A stretch of DNA of 64,000 nt from positions 1 through 64,000 of the forward strand of contig CADDZH010000010.1 of assembly GCA_902812455.1 (NCBI GenBank). Direction: 5' to 3'. Positions 27,663-35,123 of this stretch are shown here, piece after piece; position 1 is the stretch's first letter, and the number at the start of each line of letters is the position of its first letter. A program made the position numbers and the translations under genes. This DNA comes from Chloroflexota bacterium. GTDB lineage: Bacteria > Chloroflexota > Ktedonobacteria > Ktedonobacterales > Ktedonobacteraceae. A model generated the notes under the pieces. That model did no database searches. It had not been told where the DNA came from and was given only the letters and a program-made list of their open reading frames with translations.

Positions 27663-28748
27663 ATGATTGAGATTATCACGCAGCACGCACAACGCATCTA
27701 TATCATCTTCCAGTTTGAACTTCGCGACCCCGTCCCGGTTGGAGACTACGTGCGGGCGTATTGCCACATCCACGGCAGCGATCACCAGCGCTCGCTGTCG
27801 ATCAACAGGAGGACTGGCTGGGGGCATTGCTTCAATGCTGCCTGCCAGGCCACCGTGCTGGTCGCCGAATGGAATCTGGCCGCCACCCAGCGCCTGGTCA
27901 CCTGCTATTACCGGGGCCTGCCTGCTATTCCGCTGTCCGCGCCTGTCCCTCCACCAAGAAGAACTCCTTTAGGGAGGCAACCCGTCTTGCTCCTTCCCCC
28001 TAAAGTCCCACCGTTATGGCAGCAAGAGGAGCGTCTTGCCCTGCTCTCTTTAGACAAGGAGATGCAAGAAGCGCTTGCTCAATCGACCAGCGCACGAGCC
28101 TACCTGGCCGAACGAGGCATTCCCTTAAGCATAGCTCAGGCAACCGGCGTTGGCTATCTTCCTGCTGCTTTGTTGCGGCTGCCCAGGGTGCAGGCAAAAC
28201 GCCTGCTCTTACGACGGTGGGCCGGGCGGTTGCTCTTTCCTCTGCATTCTCCCGATGGCAAAGGCTACATCGGGCGCTCGCTCTGGCGCTGGGTGCCAGG
28301 GATGGATGAGAACGCTCACAAAGCGCTGTTGGATAAGCCGGGCGCGCCTCGTCGCTGGATCAAGACCAATCCGGCGGGCTGGTTTGGCTACGATCCCGAG
28401 CAGCTCTCCCGCAATATCATCCTGGTCGAGGGCGCATTTGACCGGCTAGCCTTGCTGGCAGCCGGGATGCGACCAGCGGAGGTAATGGCGCTGGCTGGCA
28501 CGGCCATCTGCACTCACTGGTTTCCTGCTCACGTGAACAGGGTACTGCTGGCCCTCGATGCGGATATAGCCGGCCAGCAGGCCACCCGGCGACTCGTCGA
28601 GCGGCTGGAAGACGCTGGCATCGTCGTCAAGATGTGTCCCCCGCCCAAAGACCGCTGGGGCAAGGATTGGAGCGAGCGCTGGCGCACAATGGGGCCTGAG
28701 AGCATGCTACCCCTTTTTGAGGCTTACACCTCGCCCTACCCGGATTAA
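27663..28748 (+). CDS. Primase-like protein with CHC2-type zinc finger and Toprim domain
   Basis: A 361-residue protein. The N terminus has a zinc-finger-like pattern CHIHGSDHQRSLSINR then GHCFNAAC (about residues 33-65), resembling the CHC2 finger of DnaG-type primases. The C-terminal half is a Toprim fold: NIILVEGAFDRLALLAAG (catalytic Glu in the VEG motif, about residue 257) and LLALDADIAGQQATRRLVERL (DxD), then a KDW motif as in DnaG relatives. The RNA polymerase domain between them is short, so it is not the housekeeping primase. Such proteins are common on phages, plasmids and integrated elements. It stands alone just after the CRISPR-like pair; no helicase, integrase or replication gene is adjacent. 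Confidence 0.75.
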   Translation: MIEIITQHAQRIYIIFQFELRDPVPVGDYVRAYCHIHGSDHQRSLSINRRTGWGHCFNAACQATVLVAEWNLAATQRLVTCYYRGLPAIPLSAPVPPPRRTPLGRQPVLLLPPKVPPLWQQEERLALLSLDKEMQEALAQSTSARAYLAERGIPLSIAQATGVGYLPAALLRLPRVQAKRLLLRRWAGRLLFPLHSPDGKGYIGRSLWRWVPGMDENAHKALLDKPGAPRRWIKTNPAGWFGYDPEQLSRNIILVEGAFDRLALLAAGMRPAEVMALAGTAICTHWFPAHVNRVLLALDADIAGQQATRRLVERLEDAGIVVKMCPPPKDRWGKDWSERWRTMGPESMLPLFEAYTSPYPD

Positions 28749-28828
28749 GAGGGTAGGCGTCATTTTTTGCATGAAATGGGGAAGGATTGGAAGCAAAATC
28801 CTGACGGACACCGGACCAGGATCGCTGA

Positions 28829-28857
28829 TTGCAGTGCATCTACGGTTAGGATATACT
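28829..28857 (+). promoter_or_regulatory. Probable promoter of the lipid-kinase-like gene
   Basis: TTGCAG at 28829-28834 and TATACT at 28852-28857 are 17 bases apart, about 38 bases before the ATG at 28895. Confidence 0.55.
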
Positions 28858-28894
28858 GTGCCCAGTACGATCACAGACGACGAGGTATGAAAAG

Positions 28895-29977
28895 ATGCAA
28901 GGAAGTACAGGTACAAACAGGCATCCAAAGGCGGTCGTCGTCCATAGCCCATTTTCGGGCCGCTCGGCGCAATTTTTGCAGGCGCTCGCCTTGCTGCAGC
29001 AGGCCGGGGTAGACGTGATTGAAGTCATCTCGATTGATAAGCTCGACCCGCTCTCTGCCCAGGGAAGCTCCTGGCAAGAGCTTGGCGCAGATATGGCTAT
29101 AGCAGCAGGCGGCGATGGCCTGGTAGGCGGGGTAATCACGCATATTGCAGAAAGCGCTCTTCCCCTGGGAATTTTGCCGCTTGGAACCTCCAATGATATT
29201 GCTCGCTCCCTCAGTATTCCCTTAAATCTGCCAGATTGTATCCAGACCATCATCTCAGGCAAAGTAGAGGAAGTCGATGTCGGTACGGCGCAACCGGCGG
29301 AGCAGGCCCCTCATCTAGCTGCTCCCAGCCAGCAAGACCCGGTACTCGCGCAGGTTCCTCTCCAAAAACACGGGTATTTTGCTCATGCGCTGACGGTTGG
29401 GCTGAATGTACAGTTTGCCCGGCTTGCCACCAACGTAGCGACAAGGCAGCGCTTCGGGCGCCTGGCCTATCCGGTTGCTGCCTTAGAAGTGCTGAGAAAC
29501 CACGAGCCGCTAGAAATCTCTCTTCATTGTGAAGGGCTGGCATTTCCAAAAGAGAAAACCACTACACCAGCAGAAGAGCAAACCTCGCTTCATTACCGGG
29601 CAGTGCAGGTTGCAGTGATCAACGCGCCAATATTTGGAGGACAATGGCAGCTTGCAGTTCCCCGCGCCAGCATCGCTGATCGCCTGCTCGATGTTGTGGT
29701 CATCGAGGATATTGATCTGGAACAGATTAATACCGCCATCGCAGAATTCTTTCGCCTGCAAAGGCAACCTGCACCGGTAGAGAGCATGCAGCATAGCGCT
29801 GCTCGCCATCCAGCCGAACTGAGCGGCATTCCTGGCATCCATCATTTTCAGGCAACGAAGATCACTATCGCAACCAGTCGCGATCCTCGAGATGTCACAC
29901 TGGACGGCGAGGTACGTGGCCAGACACCCGTACACGTTCATATGGCCGATAAACGCTTGCGCGTTCTGGTTCCTTAG
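28895..29977 (+). CDS. Diacylglycerol-kinase-like (DagK/YegS family) protein
   Basis: A 360-residue protein of the diacylglycerol/sphingosine kinase catalytic family. KAVVVHSPFSGRS is the first strand and loop, AIAAGGDGLVGGVITHI holds the GGDG nucleotide-binding motif (about residues 71-74), and LPLGTSNDIARSLSIP is the family's second signature (GTxNDxAR). The C-terminal beta domain reads VQVAVINAPIFGGQWQLAVP and TLDGEVRGQTPVHVH. It probably phosphorylates a membrane lipid at the cytoplasmic face, but the lipid is unknown. An unusual proline/glutamine-rich insert lies at about residues 130-160. It is preceded by its own promoter-like element and followed by an 83-base gap. Confidence 0.88.
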   Translation: MQGSTGTNRHPKAVVVHSPFSGRSAQFLQALALLQQAGVDVIEVISIDKLDPLSAQGSSWQELGADMAIAAGGDGLVGGVITHIAESALPLGILPLGTSNDIARSLSIPLNLPDCIQTIISGKVEEVDVGTAQPAEQAPHLAAPSQQDPVLAQVPLQKHGYFAHALTVGLNVQFARLATNVATRQRFGRLAYPVAALEVLRNHEPLEISLHCEGLAFPKEKTTTPAEEQTSLHYRAVQVAVINAPIFGGQWQLAVPRASIADRLLDVVVIEDIDLEQINTAIAEFFRLQRQPAPVESMQHSAARHPAELSGIPGIHHFQATKITIATSRDPRDVTLDGEVRGQTPVHVHMADKRLRVLVP

Positions 29978-30060
29978 CGTCTACACTCTCCTTCATCAAC
30001 GTGATATGATCACAATACGAGGGTTCTTATTTTTCTATGACGTGGGAAGAGTAGAATAGT

Positions 30061-30936
30061 ATGCGCACGACGACTCGTTTGCGTAGCCTGCTGGCTGGGC
30101 CAGACCTTGTGGTTGCACCAGGAGCGTATGATGCGCTGAGCGCCCGGCTGATCGCGCAGGCAGGTTTTCCGGCCGTCTATATGACAGGATTTGGCACAGC
30201 AGCAAGCGTGCTGGGTCAGCCCGACGTTGGCTTGCTGACGATGAGCGAGATGGTTAGCCGCGCTGCTGCCCTCGCCAGTGTCATTGGCGATGTGCCGCTG
30301 ATCGCCGATGCGGATACAGGTTACGGCAACCCCATTAATGTACGCAGGACCATCCGAGAGTACGAAAAAGCGGGAGTTGCCGGCCTGCACATCGAAGACC
30401 AGGTCTGGCCCAAGAAGTGTGGCCACATGGAGGGCAAACAGGTCATCCCCATGGACGAGATGGTGCAGAAGATACGCGCTGCCGTTGATGCTCGACAGGA
30501 CCCCGACTTTGTGATCATCGCGCGAACAGACGCCATCGCCGTTTACGGCCTGGAGGATGCATTGCACAGGGGCAAAGCCTACCAGGAGGCTGGAGCAGAT
30601 GTCATCTTCATAGAGGCACCTCGCTCCATTGCCGAACTGCAGGCCATCAAGCAGGCATTTCCTGATATACCGCTCCTCTTCAACTGGGCCGATACCGGCA
30701 AGACACCACCTCTACCGCTCGACGAAATTCGCACCCTCGGTTTCAAACTCGTCATCTTTCCCGTCAGCCTGCTCTTTGCAGCCACACATACGATGCTAGA
30801 GCTGCTGGACGTACTCAAGCAAGGGCAAACGCCGGCAGCTTTTGCCGGGCACATGGTCACATTTTCCCAGTTCACAACCCAGATCGGCCTTCCTGAGGTT
30901 CAGGAGCTAGAACGCCGCTATGGCGTTCAGCAGTGA
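30061..30936 (+). CDS. Isocitrate lyase/PEP phosphonomutase-family protein
   Basis: A 291-residue member of the PEP mutase/isocitrate lyase superfamily. VVAPGAYDALSARLIAQAGFPAVYMTG, PLIADADTGYGN (Mg-binding Asp pair), AGLHIEDQVWPKKCGHMEGK (the KKCGH catalytic loop) and IIARTDAIAVYGLEDAL are diagnostic. Candidates include 2-methylisocitrate lyase, carboxyvinyl-carboxyphosphonate phosphorylmutase and oxaloacetate decarboxylase-like enzymes; the sequence alone does not decide, and no prpC or prpD is nearby. It is followed 30 bases later by a GlcG-like gene and then a BtuF-like gene, probably one transcript. Confidence 0.9.
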   Translation: MRTTTRLRSLLAGPDLVVAPGAYDALSARLIAQAGFPAVYMTGFGTAASVLGQPDVGLLTMSEMVSRAAALASVIGDVPLIADADTGYGNPINVRRTIREYEKAGVAGLHIEDQVWPKKCGHMEGKQVIPMDEMVQKIRAAVDARQDPDFVIIARTDAIAVYGLEDALHRGKAYQEAGADVIFIEAPRSIAELQAIKQAFPDIPLLFNWADTGKTPPLPLDEIRTLGFKLVIFPVSLLFAATHTMLELLDVLKQGQTPAAFAGHMVTFSQFTTQIGLPEVQELERRYGVQQ

Positions 30937-30966
30937 ACATATTTTTTCGAGAGAAAGGAACTTTGT

Positions 30967-31386
30967 ATGGCAGAAAACACATTCCAGAAAGCAAGCATTA
31001 CTATTGAAGCCGCCAGGCGCCTGATCGCAGCCGCCGAGGCCAAGTCGCGTGAGATGGGGCTGAATATGTGCATTGCCGTCTGCGATAGCGATGGCACCCT
31101 CAAAGCCTTCAGCCGCATGGATGGCGCCCCATTGTTGAGTGTGCAGATCGCACAGGACAAGGCCTACACAGCGATCAGCTTCGGTATGTCCACCGACGCG
31201 TGGTGGGACTTCATTAAGAACGATCCCCCGCTACTGCACGGCATCGTCAAAACGGATCGCCTGATCGTCTTTGGCGGAGGCTACCCGATCAAAACCGATC
31301 AGGGCATCATCGGCGGCATTGGCGTGAGCGGCGGGCACTACACGCAGGATATGGAGGTAGCTAAAGCCGCATTAGCAGCACTGTAA
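30967..31386 (+). CDS. GlcG/HbpS-family (DUF336) small protein
   Basis: A 139-residue protein: ITIEAARRLIAAAEAKSREMGLNMCIAVCDSDGTLKAFSRMDGA and IAQDKAYTAISFGMST match the GlcG/HbpS family, and GGGYPIKTDQGIIGGIGVSGG is its conserved C-terminal block. Relatives bind haem or accompany glycolate and other catabolic operons; some bind corrinoids (PduO C-terminal domain). It lies between a PEP-mutase-family enzyme and a corrinoid-binding-like protein (next start 2 bases after its stop), which favours a role in small-molecule catabolism involving a tetrapyrrole or corrinoid (inference). An AGAAAGGA motif precedes its ATG. Confidence 0.88.
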   Translation: MAENTFQKASITIEAARRLIAAAEAKSREMGLNMCIAVCDSDGTLKAFSRMDGAPLLSVQIAQDKAYTAISFGMSTDAWWDFIKNDPPLLHGIVKTDRLIVFGGGYPIKTDQGIIGGIGVSGGHYTQDMEVAKAALAAL

Positions 31387-31387
31387 T

Positions 31388-32335
31388 ATGCGAATCGTTT
31401 CTTTGCTTGCAAGCGCAACAGAAATGATTGCTGCCCTGGGGTGCCTGGATCAGATGGTAGGACGGTCACACGAGTGTGATTACCCGCCGGAGGTCCGGGC
31501 GCTGCCGGTGGTCAGCAGGGTACAGATCGACGTGAACACCAGCAGCGCGGAGATCGACGCCCAGATCAAACAGCTTGCGCTATCATCGATAACGCCTGAT
31601 ACTGCTGCTCTCAAAGCGTTGAGCATCTATGCCATAGATGTTCAAATGCTCCAGGCCTTGCGCCCCGATGTGATTTTTACGCAGACGCAATGCGAAGTAT
31701 GCGCCGTCAGCGAGCGTGATGTGATGGAGGCTGTGCAACACCTGACAGACCTGCAGCCCCGCATTGTGTCGCTGGCTCCTTACCGGCTGGACGATGTATG
31801 GAACGATGTCTTGCGCGTGGGAGAAGCCCTGGGGCGCCGGGAGCGAGCAGAAGAACTCGTACATGGCTATGAGAAGAGGCTGGATGAATTGAGCAAAAAA
31901 ACATCTAGCTTGGGCAGCAGGCCGCGAGTAGCCGTGCTGGAATGGCTGGATCCACTGATGGCGGCAGGCAACTGGGTACCCGAACTGGTAGCCTATGCCG
32001 GAGGCGAGCACATATTCGGCGAAGTTGGAGAGCACTCGCCCTGGCTAAGCTGGGAGGAATTACAGCGAGAAAACCCGGATGTGATCATTCTCTCACCTTG
32101 CGGCTACTCTATTGATCGCACCATGATAGATGTGCCCATTTTGCAGCAATACCCAATGTGGCGATCACTGCGAGCAGTGCAGGCAAATCGCGTGTACGCC
32201 ATCGATGGCAATCACTATATGAATCGCTCCGGGCCGCGCCTGGTGGAGTCGGCAGAATTGCTGGCGCGCGCTATATGGGGTGAGCAGTTGGGAATTGAGG
32301 TTGATCCGAACGGGTGGAAACAGATTGTTTCGTAA
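31388..32335 (+). CDS. BtuF-like cobalamin/substrate-binding protein without signal peptide
   Basis: A 315-residue protein of the helical-backbone metal/cobalamin-binding (TroA/BtuF) family. MRIVSLLASATEMIAALGC, VVGRSHECDYPPEVRALPVV, LRPDVIFTQTQCEVCAVSERDV and IVSLAPYRLDDVWNDVLRVGEALG match cobalamin-binding relatives. There is no signal peptide or lipobox, since the first strand starts at residue 2, and no permease or ATPase is nearby, so it probably acts in the cytoplasm rather than as an ABC receptor. Its start lies 2 bases after the GlcG-like gene's stop. Confidence 0.85.
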   Translation: MRIVSLLASATEMIAALGCLDQMVGRSHECDYPPEVRALPVVSRVQIDVNTSSAEIDAQIKQLALSSITPDTAALKALSIYAIDVQMLQALRPDVIFTQTQCEVCAVSERDVMEAVQHLTDLQPRIVSLAPYRLDDVWNDVLRVGEALGRRERAEELVHGYEKRLDELSKKTSSLGSRPRVAVLEWLDPLMAAGNWVPELVAYAGGEHIFGEVGEHSPWLSWEELQRENPDVIILSPCGYSIDRTMIDVPILQQYPMWRSLRAVQANRVYAIDGNHYMNRSGPRLVESAELLARAIWGEQLGIEVDPNGWKQIVS

Positions 32336-32360
32336 CAGGAGCAAGGATTTGCGAGGACTT

Positions 32361-32759
32361 CTAAGTTGTTTCTCTCTTTTCGCCTAAGTTTTCCCGGCCT
32401 GTCCGTTGTTTGACTAACCACTGGATGCTATAGCCAGCAAAAGCCACAAGCACAAAGGCAGCCCAGAGGACTCCCTAGCCTTGCGGGATCAAGAGCCAGT
32501 TCATGATATCCAAGAACGCCAGCACGCCAACAATTATCCAGCCAGGACCCGTAATGGCACAATGGGCTTCGCGGCAGTGGAGAAAGTTGCGAACACAATA
32601 GCTCCCCATGTAAAGAAAAAACACTGTCCAGAGTCCGCCCCAGATAAAGACAGGTGTCTGTAGTTTTAATAGCAAGATGCCTAGCAACCAAACAGCAATT
32701 GCAAATGCCAAGATATGGTTATGTAATCTCTGCTCAATTCCTATGCCAGCCCGCCTCAT
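32361..32759 (-). pseudogene. Small membrane protein interrupted by an in-frame amber codon
   Basis: From ATG 32759 (TTG 32768 also possible) an open frame encodes three or so hydrophobic helices and a conserved-looking CREAHCAITGPGWIIVGVL motif, then ends at TAG (32475-32477) after NWLLIPQG. In the same frame the sequence continues GVLWAAFVLVAFAGYSIQWL plus a charged tail to a second TAG at 32361-32363. The downstream piece is an obvious membrane helix, so the full protein was probably about 132 residues and a single TGG-to-TAG change has cut off its last helix. AAGGAGG lies about 10 bases upstream of the ATG. Function of the family is unknown; the truncated 94-residue product may still be made. 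Confidence 0.6.
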
Positions 32760-32796
32760 CAGTTGCAAGCCTCCTTCTGTTCAAGGAGACTGGTTC

Positions 32797-33051
32797 TTAC
32801 GATCTGGGAGTTCGTGGTGCCAGCGCCCAGAACAAAAGCGCGATAAATAACGCGAAGCAGAAAATCAGCAGGCCGATAATGCTATCTACCACGTCAGAAA
32901 GATCGATTTGAAACACCGCTGAGGCGATAAATAGCAATATCAAGAGGAAGCCAATGATCGGGAAAATGAACAAGACGCTCACGCGTGAGCCAGCTCTTGG
33001 CCGGCCAGTTTCAGGCGCTCTATATTGCAAATCTGTATCGAGTGGTTCCAT
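32797..33051 (-). CDS. Small membrane protein of unknown function
   Basis: An 84-residue protein with two strongly hydrophobic helices: VSVLFIFPIIGFLLILLFIASAVF (about 25-48) and SIIGLLIFCFALFIALLFWAL (about 57-77), separated by the acidic loop QIDLSDVVD. The hydrophilic N terminus is followed by a short basic tail (APRTPRS). An AAAGG motif lies upstream of the ATG. It is divergent from nothing obvious and sits just upstream, on the same strand, of the interrupted membrane protein gene, with which it may be co-transcribed. I do not recognise a family. Confidence 0.55.
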   Translation of the reverse strand: MEPLDTDLQYRAPETGRPRAGSRVSVLFIFPIIGFLLILLFIASAVFQIDLSDVVDSIIGLLIFCFALFIALLFWALAPRTPRS

Positions 33052-33093
33052 GGACGACCTTTCTCTATCAGTTATTTCGTGTATTTCCAGGCG

Positions 33094-33121
33094 GTAGTGG
33101 CAGAGCTTGCCTCTGCCATCG
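33094..33121 (+). repeat. Dispersed palindromic repeat (family B, copy 1)
   Basis: The 28-base sequence starts GTAGTGGCAGAG and contains the hairpin GGCAGAG-CTTGC-CTCTGCC, ending CATCG. Identical copies lie at 36883-36910 and, inverted, at 51081-51106. The rest of the 272-base gap (33052-33324) holds no gene apart from the terminator at 33293-33315. Confidence 0.75.
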
Positions 33122-33292
33122 CCCCACGACCTTTCTACATTACCTGTTCAGGATATTTCCAACGTTGCGCTGCACATAATTCGCTGGCAACCGAGGCGAC
33201 TTCCTGTTTTCACAGCGCTTCATCGCAGTCACCTCTGGTCTATTATAGTTCTCGTTTGCCGCTAATGCAACCGCTCCTTTTCCCTTCTGGCT

Positions 33293-33315
33293 AAAAAAAA
33301 TCGGCCTGGCAGGCC
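33293..33315 (-). terminator. Rho-independent terminator of the small DNA-binding protein gene
   Basis: Read on the minus strand, GGCCT (33315-33311) and AGGCC (33307-33303) form a stem with a three-base loop, followed within two bases by a run of eight T. It lies 10 bases after the stop codon at 33325. Confidence 0.75.
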
Positions 33316-33324
33316 TCTATTATG

Positions 33325-33552
33325 CTATGCTAAAAAGGGGTGGGCAGGGCAAGTACGGCTATCTGAATCGGAGTGAGCGGAGAAAAGGTGATCGATTGCT
33401 GGGGAAATATACGGCAAGGAGCGGAACCTATTGAGATAGCGACGGAGTTCATACGCATTCAGCTTATACATCGCACCATCAATTGTTGCAGCTATACGGC
33501 CTTCGGCTATTGCGCAACAAATATCAGCAAGGGTTGGGACACGGTCGGCCAT
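33325..33552 (-). CDS. Small excisionase-like winged-helix DNA-binding protein
   Basis: A 75-residue protein. LADICCAIAEGRIAATIDGAMYKLNAYELRRYLNRF resembles the compact helix-turn-helix plus wing of excisionase/MerR-type proteins, where a -EGRIPA-I-G--Y-I---EL-RYL pattern is typical. ATG 33552 is chosen because GGAGG stands 7 bases before it; the frame is open to 33594. It has its own terminator immediately downstream, so it is a single-gene unit. No integrase is nearby, so a regulator role is as likely as an excision role. The hydrophilic tail with HSDSDSRTCPAHP is of unknown use. Confidence 0.55.
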   Translation of the reverse strand: MADRVPTLADICCAIAEGRIAATIDGAMYKLNAYELRRYLNRFRSLPYISPAIDHLFSAHSDSDSRTCPAHPFLA

Positions 33553-33715
33553 GAGACAACCTCCATAGAAAATAGTGACAATAGGCTCTAGCATTTACCC
33601 CACCATGAAAACTCATGGTATCTACTATAGACACGCGCAAGAACGCTTCAAGGTTTCAGCTCATGCATATAGAGGAACCAGGCTGCGTTACATATGCCAG
33701 CGTGTCCTGTGCTGC

Positions 33716-34288
33716 TTACTCATCCTCCTTTTCGTCATAGACTGCTTCATTGTTATCCAACAAGCCTCTTATAGGATCAATATACATGATCCTGTTGGTC
33801 AGGTCAACCCGTTTAATAACCTCTTTGATGGCCGGGATAAGGATTTCGCTTCCAGCCGGTGTTTTAACAGCATAGACATCGTTCCCCCCCGTGAGCAGGA
33901 TATCAACGATGTTGCCGAGCACATCTCCTCCAAGTGTAGCTACCTGCAAGCCAAGAATATCGTGCCGGTAGTAGGAATCGGGCGGAAGTTTTGCGAGCTC
34001 GCTCACCGGGATCATGAGATCGGCATTGCGCAAGCTCTCAGCCGCATTAGCATCTTCGACGCCTTCCAGCTTGAGAATAATCATATCCCCTTTGTAAGGG
34101 CGGGCTGCTGCGATGCGGTAGCGAATATGATTGGGGCCAGCGTAGATAGCCTCAAGCTCCGTAAAGCGATTGGGGATATCCGTTAATAAGCGCACCTTGA
34201 GTTCGCCTCGCACACCAAAAGAGGCTACCACTTTCCCGATGGTAGCCCACTCCGTCTCACGCTGTTCTGCCATGTACTGCGGCCTCAT
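33716..34288 (-). CDS. rimM: Ribosome maturation factor RimM
   Basis: A 190-residue protein needed for maturation of the 30S subunit head and 16S rRNA processing. WATIGKVVASFGVRGELKVRLLTDIPNRF is the conserved N-terminal barrel start (GRVxxxHGxxGexkv), and GLQVATLGGDVLGNIVDILLTGGNDVYAVKTPAGSEILIPAIKEVI is the PRC-barrel domain. ATG 34288 overlaps the khpA stop (ATGA), with ATG 34273 an alternative. It follows rpsP and khpA on the same strand, a conserved ribosomal operon order. RimM binds S19 and works alongside S16 assembly. Confidence 0.96.
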   Translation of the reverse strand: MRPQYMAEQRETEWATIGKVVASFGVRGELKVRLLTDIPNRFTELEAIYAGPNHIRYRIAAARPYKGDMIILKLEGVEDANAAESLRNADLMIPVSELAKLPPDSYYRHDILGLQVATLGGDVLGNIVDILLTGGNDVYAVKTPAGSEILIPAIKEVIKRVDLTNRIMYIDPIRGLLDNNEAVYDEKEDE

Positions 34289-34536
34289 ACTATCTCTAGC
34301 AGAGTACGACGGCCTTCCCGCGCACCGGCCGCTCGTAACAGCGCTCGCATAGCCTTGGCCACACGCCCCTGGCGACCGATCACCTTGCCAAAATCATCTG
34401 GTGCCACGTGCAATTCCAGCACCAGGGCATTGCGGTCATTGCGGATCTCGCGTACCTGCACGGCAGAGGGATCATCAACGAGAGATTGAGCGATATACTC
34501 GATCAATTTACGCATATCTTGCCCTTGCATCGCCAT
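34285..34536 (-). CDS. khpA: KH-domain RNA-binding protein KhpA
   Basis: An 83-residue single-domain KH protein. LIEYIAQSLVDDPSAVQVREI is the typical N terminus of the family, and APDDFGKVIGRQGRVAKAMRALLRAAG carries the GxxG RNA-binding loop (GRQG). It is placed between rpsP and rimM, its usual genomic home in many bacteria. In Gram-positives KhpA pairs with KhpB/EloR to bind RNA; no khpB is in the window. Its stop overlaps the rimM start. Confidence 0.95.
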   Translation of the reverse strand: MAMQGQDMRKLIEYIAQSLVDDPSAVQVREIRNDRNALVLELHVAPDDFGKVIGRQGRVAKAMRALLRAAGAREGRRTLLEIV

Positions 34537-34538
34537 AG

Positions 34539-34850
34539 CTATTGTTCCGTGTTGGCTTTAGCCGCGTCCCTGGCAGCTCTGGCAGCAGCTTTTTCCTGCT
34601 CGAAACGCTCCCAGATGCCGGTGCGCTTCAGGAGGATAGTTACCGGCTCTGACGGTTGCGCGCCATTGCGTAGCCAACGAAGAACTTTCTCCTCATTAAT
34701 ATTGATTGTTGAAGGCTCGGTAAGCGGATTGTACCAGCCAATTTGCTCGATGACACGACCATCGCGGGGCGAGCGGGCATCGGCAACCACAACGCGATAG
34801 CTGGGCATCTTCTTCTTACCCATGCGTTTTAAGCGAATTCTCACAGCCAT
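34539..34850 (-). CDS. rpsP: 30S ribosomal protein S16
   Basis: A 103-residue ribosomal protein. [42 protein letters not shown] is diagnostic of S16. The open frame reaches 35006, but ATG 34850 is certain from the conserved N terminus; the upstream part is leader sequence holding a strong hairpin. Length is at the long end for the family because of an alanine-rich, charged C-terminal tail. khpA and rimM follow on the same strand (2-base gap to khpA), forming the classic rpsP-khpA-rimM operon driven from the promoter at 34997-35025. The usual downstream trmD and rplS are absent. Confidence 0.98.
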   Translation of the reverse strand: MAVRIRLKRMGKKKMPSYRVVVADARSPRDGRVIEQIGWYNPLTEPSTININEEKVLRWLRNGAQPSEPVTILLKRTGIWERFEQEKAAARAARDAAKANTEQ

Positions 34851-34933
34851 GTTTTTCTTGCTTTCACCTCTTTCCCTCAGGCGCTTACAGGCCTTTGAGG
34901 GGTCTTCCTCTTTAGTTAGAGTATAATCAGACA

Positions 34934-34959
34934 GCACCGCGTTCGAGTGAACGCGGTGC
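34934..34959 (-). promoter_or_regulatory. Perfect 11-bp hairpin in the rpsP leader
   Basis: GCACCGCGTTC at 34934-34944 and its exact reverse complement at 34949-34959 enclose a four-base loop. It lies inside the roughly 140-base leader between the rpsP promoter and start codon. No T run follows directly on the minus strand, so it is more likely a leader structure than a simple terminator. Confidence 0.55.
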
Positions 34960-34996
34960 ATATCACGCTTTTGCATCTCTATGGTATGGCTTCCAT

Positions 34997-35025
34997 AGGA
35001 TAGCACGGCGTGCGGGAATTGTCAA
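34997..35025 (-). promoter_or_regulatory. Promoter of the rpsP-khpA-rimM operon
   Basis: On the minus strand TTGACA (35025-35020) and TATCCT (35002-34997) are separated by 17 bases. Only 11 bases separate it from the divergent promoter for the acetyltransferase gene. Confidence 0.65.
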
Positions 35026-35036
35026 TGAAATTTCTC

Positions 35037-35065
35037 TTGACAACTACCCTCTCCTGCCATACACT
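35037..35065 (+). promoter_or_regulatory. Promoter of the serine acetyltransferase gene
   Basis: TTGACA at 35037-35042 and TACACT at 35060-35065 are separated by 17 bases, giving a transcript start near 35072 and a leader of about 50 bases before ATG 35124. Confidence 0.65.
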
Positions 35066-35123
35066 CCAAAATAGAAGCAGTGGCGTCGAACGCAACCAGA
35101 CCAGAGAAAAGGATAGCAGGATC

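Noticed and set aside
33602..33619. Small perfect hairpin ACCATGA/TCATGGT upstream of the excisionase-like gene
   Set aside because: Seven base pairs with a four-base loop is common by chance, and no promoter could be aligned with it to call an operator.
33575..34186. 203-codon plus-strand open frame opposite rimM
   Set aside because: rimM on the minus strand has clear family motifs and sits in the rpsP-khpA-rimM operon; the opposite frame is a shadow with no ribosome-binding site.
34851..35006. 52-residue N-terminal extension of S16
   Set aside because: S16 starts [11 protein letters not shown] in all known cases; the extension covers the leader hairpin and the promoter.
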